Assembly (NCBI GenBank): GCA_024643595.1
Contig: JAHEMS010000260.1
Span: 1-5,637 of the forward strand
Direction: 5' to 3'
Source: Bacteroidota bacterium
GTDB lineage: Bacteria > Bacteroidota > Bacteroidia > Cytophagales > Cyclobacteriaceae
DNA length: 5,637 nt
This document shows positions 5,579 to 5,637 of the stretch, piece after piece (positions within the stretch are counted from its first letter, which is position 1; each line of letters begins with the position of its first letter). A model generated the notes under the pieces. That model did not search any database. It was given only the letters and a program-made list of their open reading frames with translations, and had not been told where the DNA came from. Both the position numbers and the translations under genes were made by a program.

Positions 5579-5637
5579 ATGGATTCTAAAGCACTCAGGC
5601 TGGTTCAAGACCCATTAAAAGAAAAATATAAATTAAG
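5579..5637 (+). CDS. OsmC-family protein, 3' partial (N-terminal codons only)
   Basis: An open frame begins at ATG 5579-5581 and runs off the window edge. Only 19 full codons are visible, giving MDSKALRLVQDPLKEKYKL. The pattern 'LR..Q.PLKE.Y' at the extreme N terminus is typical of one branch of OsmC/Ohr-related proteins, thiol peroxidases that use paired cysteines to reduce organic hydroperoxides. Those cysteines lie far downstream and cannot be checked here. There is no Shine-Dalgarno motif. The gene diverges from the photolyase unit and shares its promoter region, which fits a stress-defence role. The call rests on a short segment, so it is tentative. Confidence 0.55.
   Translation, partial: MDSKALRLVQDPLKEKYKL

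Noticed and set aside
1..5637. CRISPR array, transposon ends, tRNA or rRNA genes, toxin-antitoxin or defence cassette
   Set aside because: No regularly spaced repeats, transposase frames, RNA-gene signatures or defence-type domains were seen on either strand.

Overview
The window looks like chromosomal DNA of a member of the Bacteroidota, possibly a Cytophagales-like lineage. This is inferred from the AT-rich sequence, the AT-rich gene leaders with no recognisable Shine-Dalgarno motif, and the protein families present (a DUF4440 protein, a DUF6435/Lacal_2735-type small protein, a photolyase, an SDR with a DUF2867 tail). No rRNA, tRNA, CRISPR array, insertion sequence or phage gene is visible.

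Layout. (1) 1-375, plus strand: the 3' end of a DUF4440/SnoaL-like gene, cut by the left window edge. (2) 376-466: short convergent spacer. (3) 2202-467, minus strand: a two-gene unit. Its first gene encodes an FAD-dependent oxidoreductase resembling the geranylgeranyl-reductase group, and its second, 11 bp downstream, a stand-alone cyclic-nucleotide-binding domain of 120 residues. (4) 2203-2491: non-coding spacer, with a terminator-like hairpin at its right end. (5) 5475-2492, minus strand: a three-gene unit made of a 57-residue DUF6435/Lacal_2735-like protein, a class I CPD photolyase, and an NAD(P)-binding SDR protein with a C-terminal DUF2867 domain. A strong inverted repeat lies in the photolyase-SDR spacer. 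(6) 5476-5578: divergent promoter region with a perfect 7-bp-arm dyad and CAAT/ATTG repeats. (7) 5579-end, plus strand: the first codons of a probable OsmC-family gene, cut by the right edge.

How the genes may work together. The right-hand group reads as a light/oxidative-stress block: photolyase repairs UV dimers, OsmC-type proteins reduce organic peroxides, and the SDR and small protein have unknown partner roles. The left-hand pair is the least explained part. It joins a redox flavoprotein carrying an unusual paired-cysteine motif to a small protein that keeps the cyclic-nucleotide phosphate-binding cassette but has no DNA-binding or enzymatic output domain. This suggests, as inference only, nucleotide-controlled redox or lipid chemistry.
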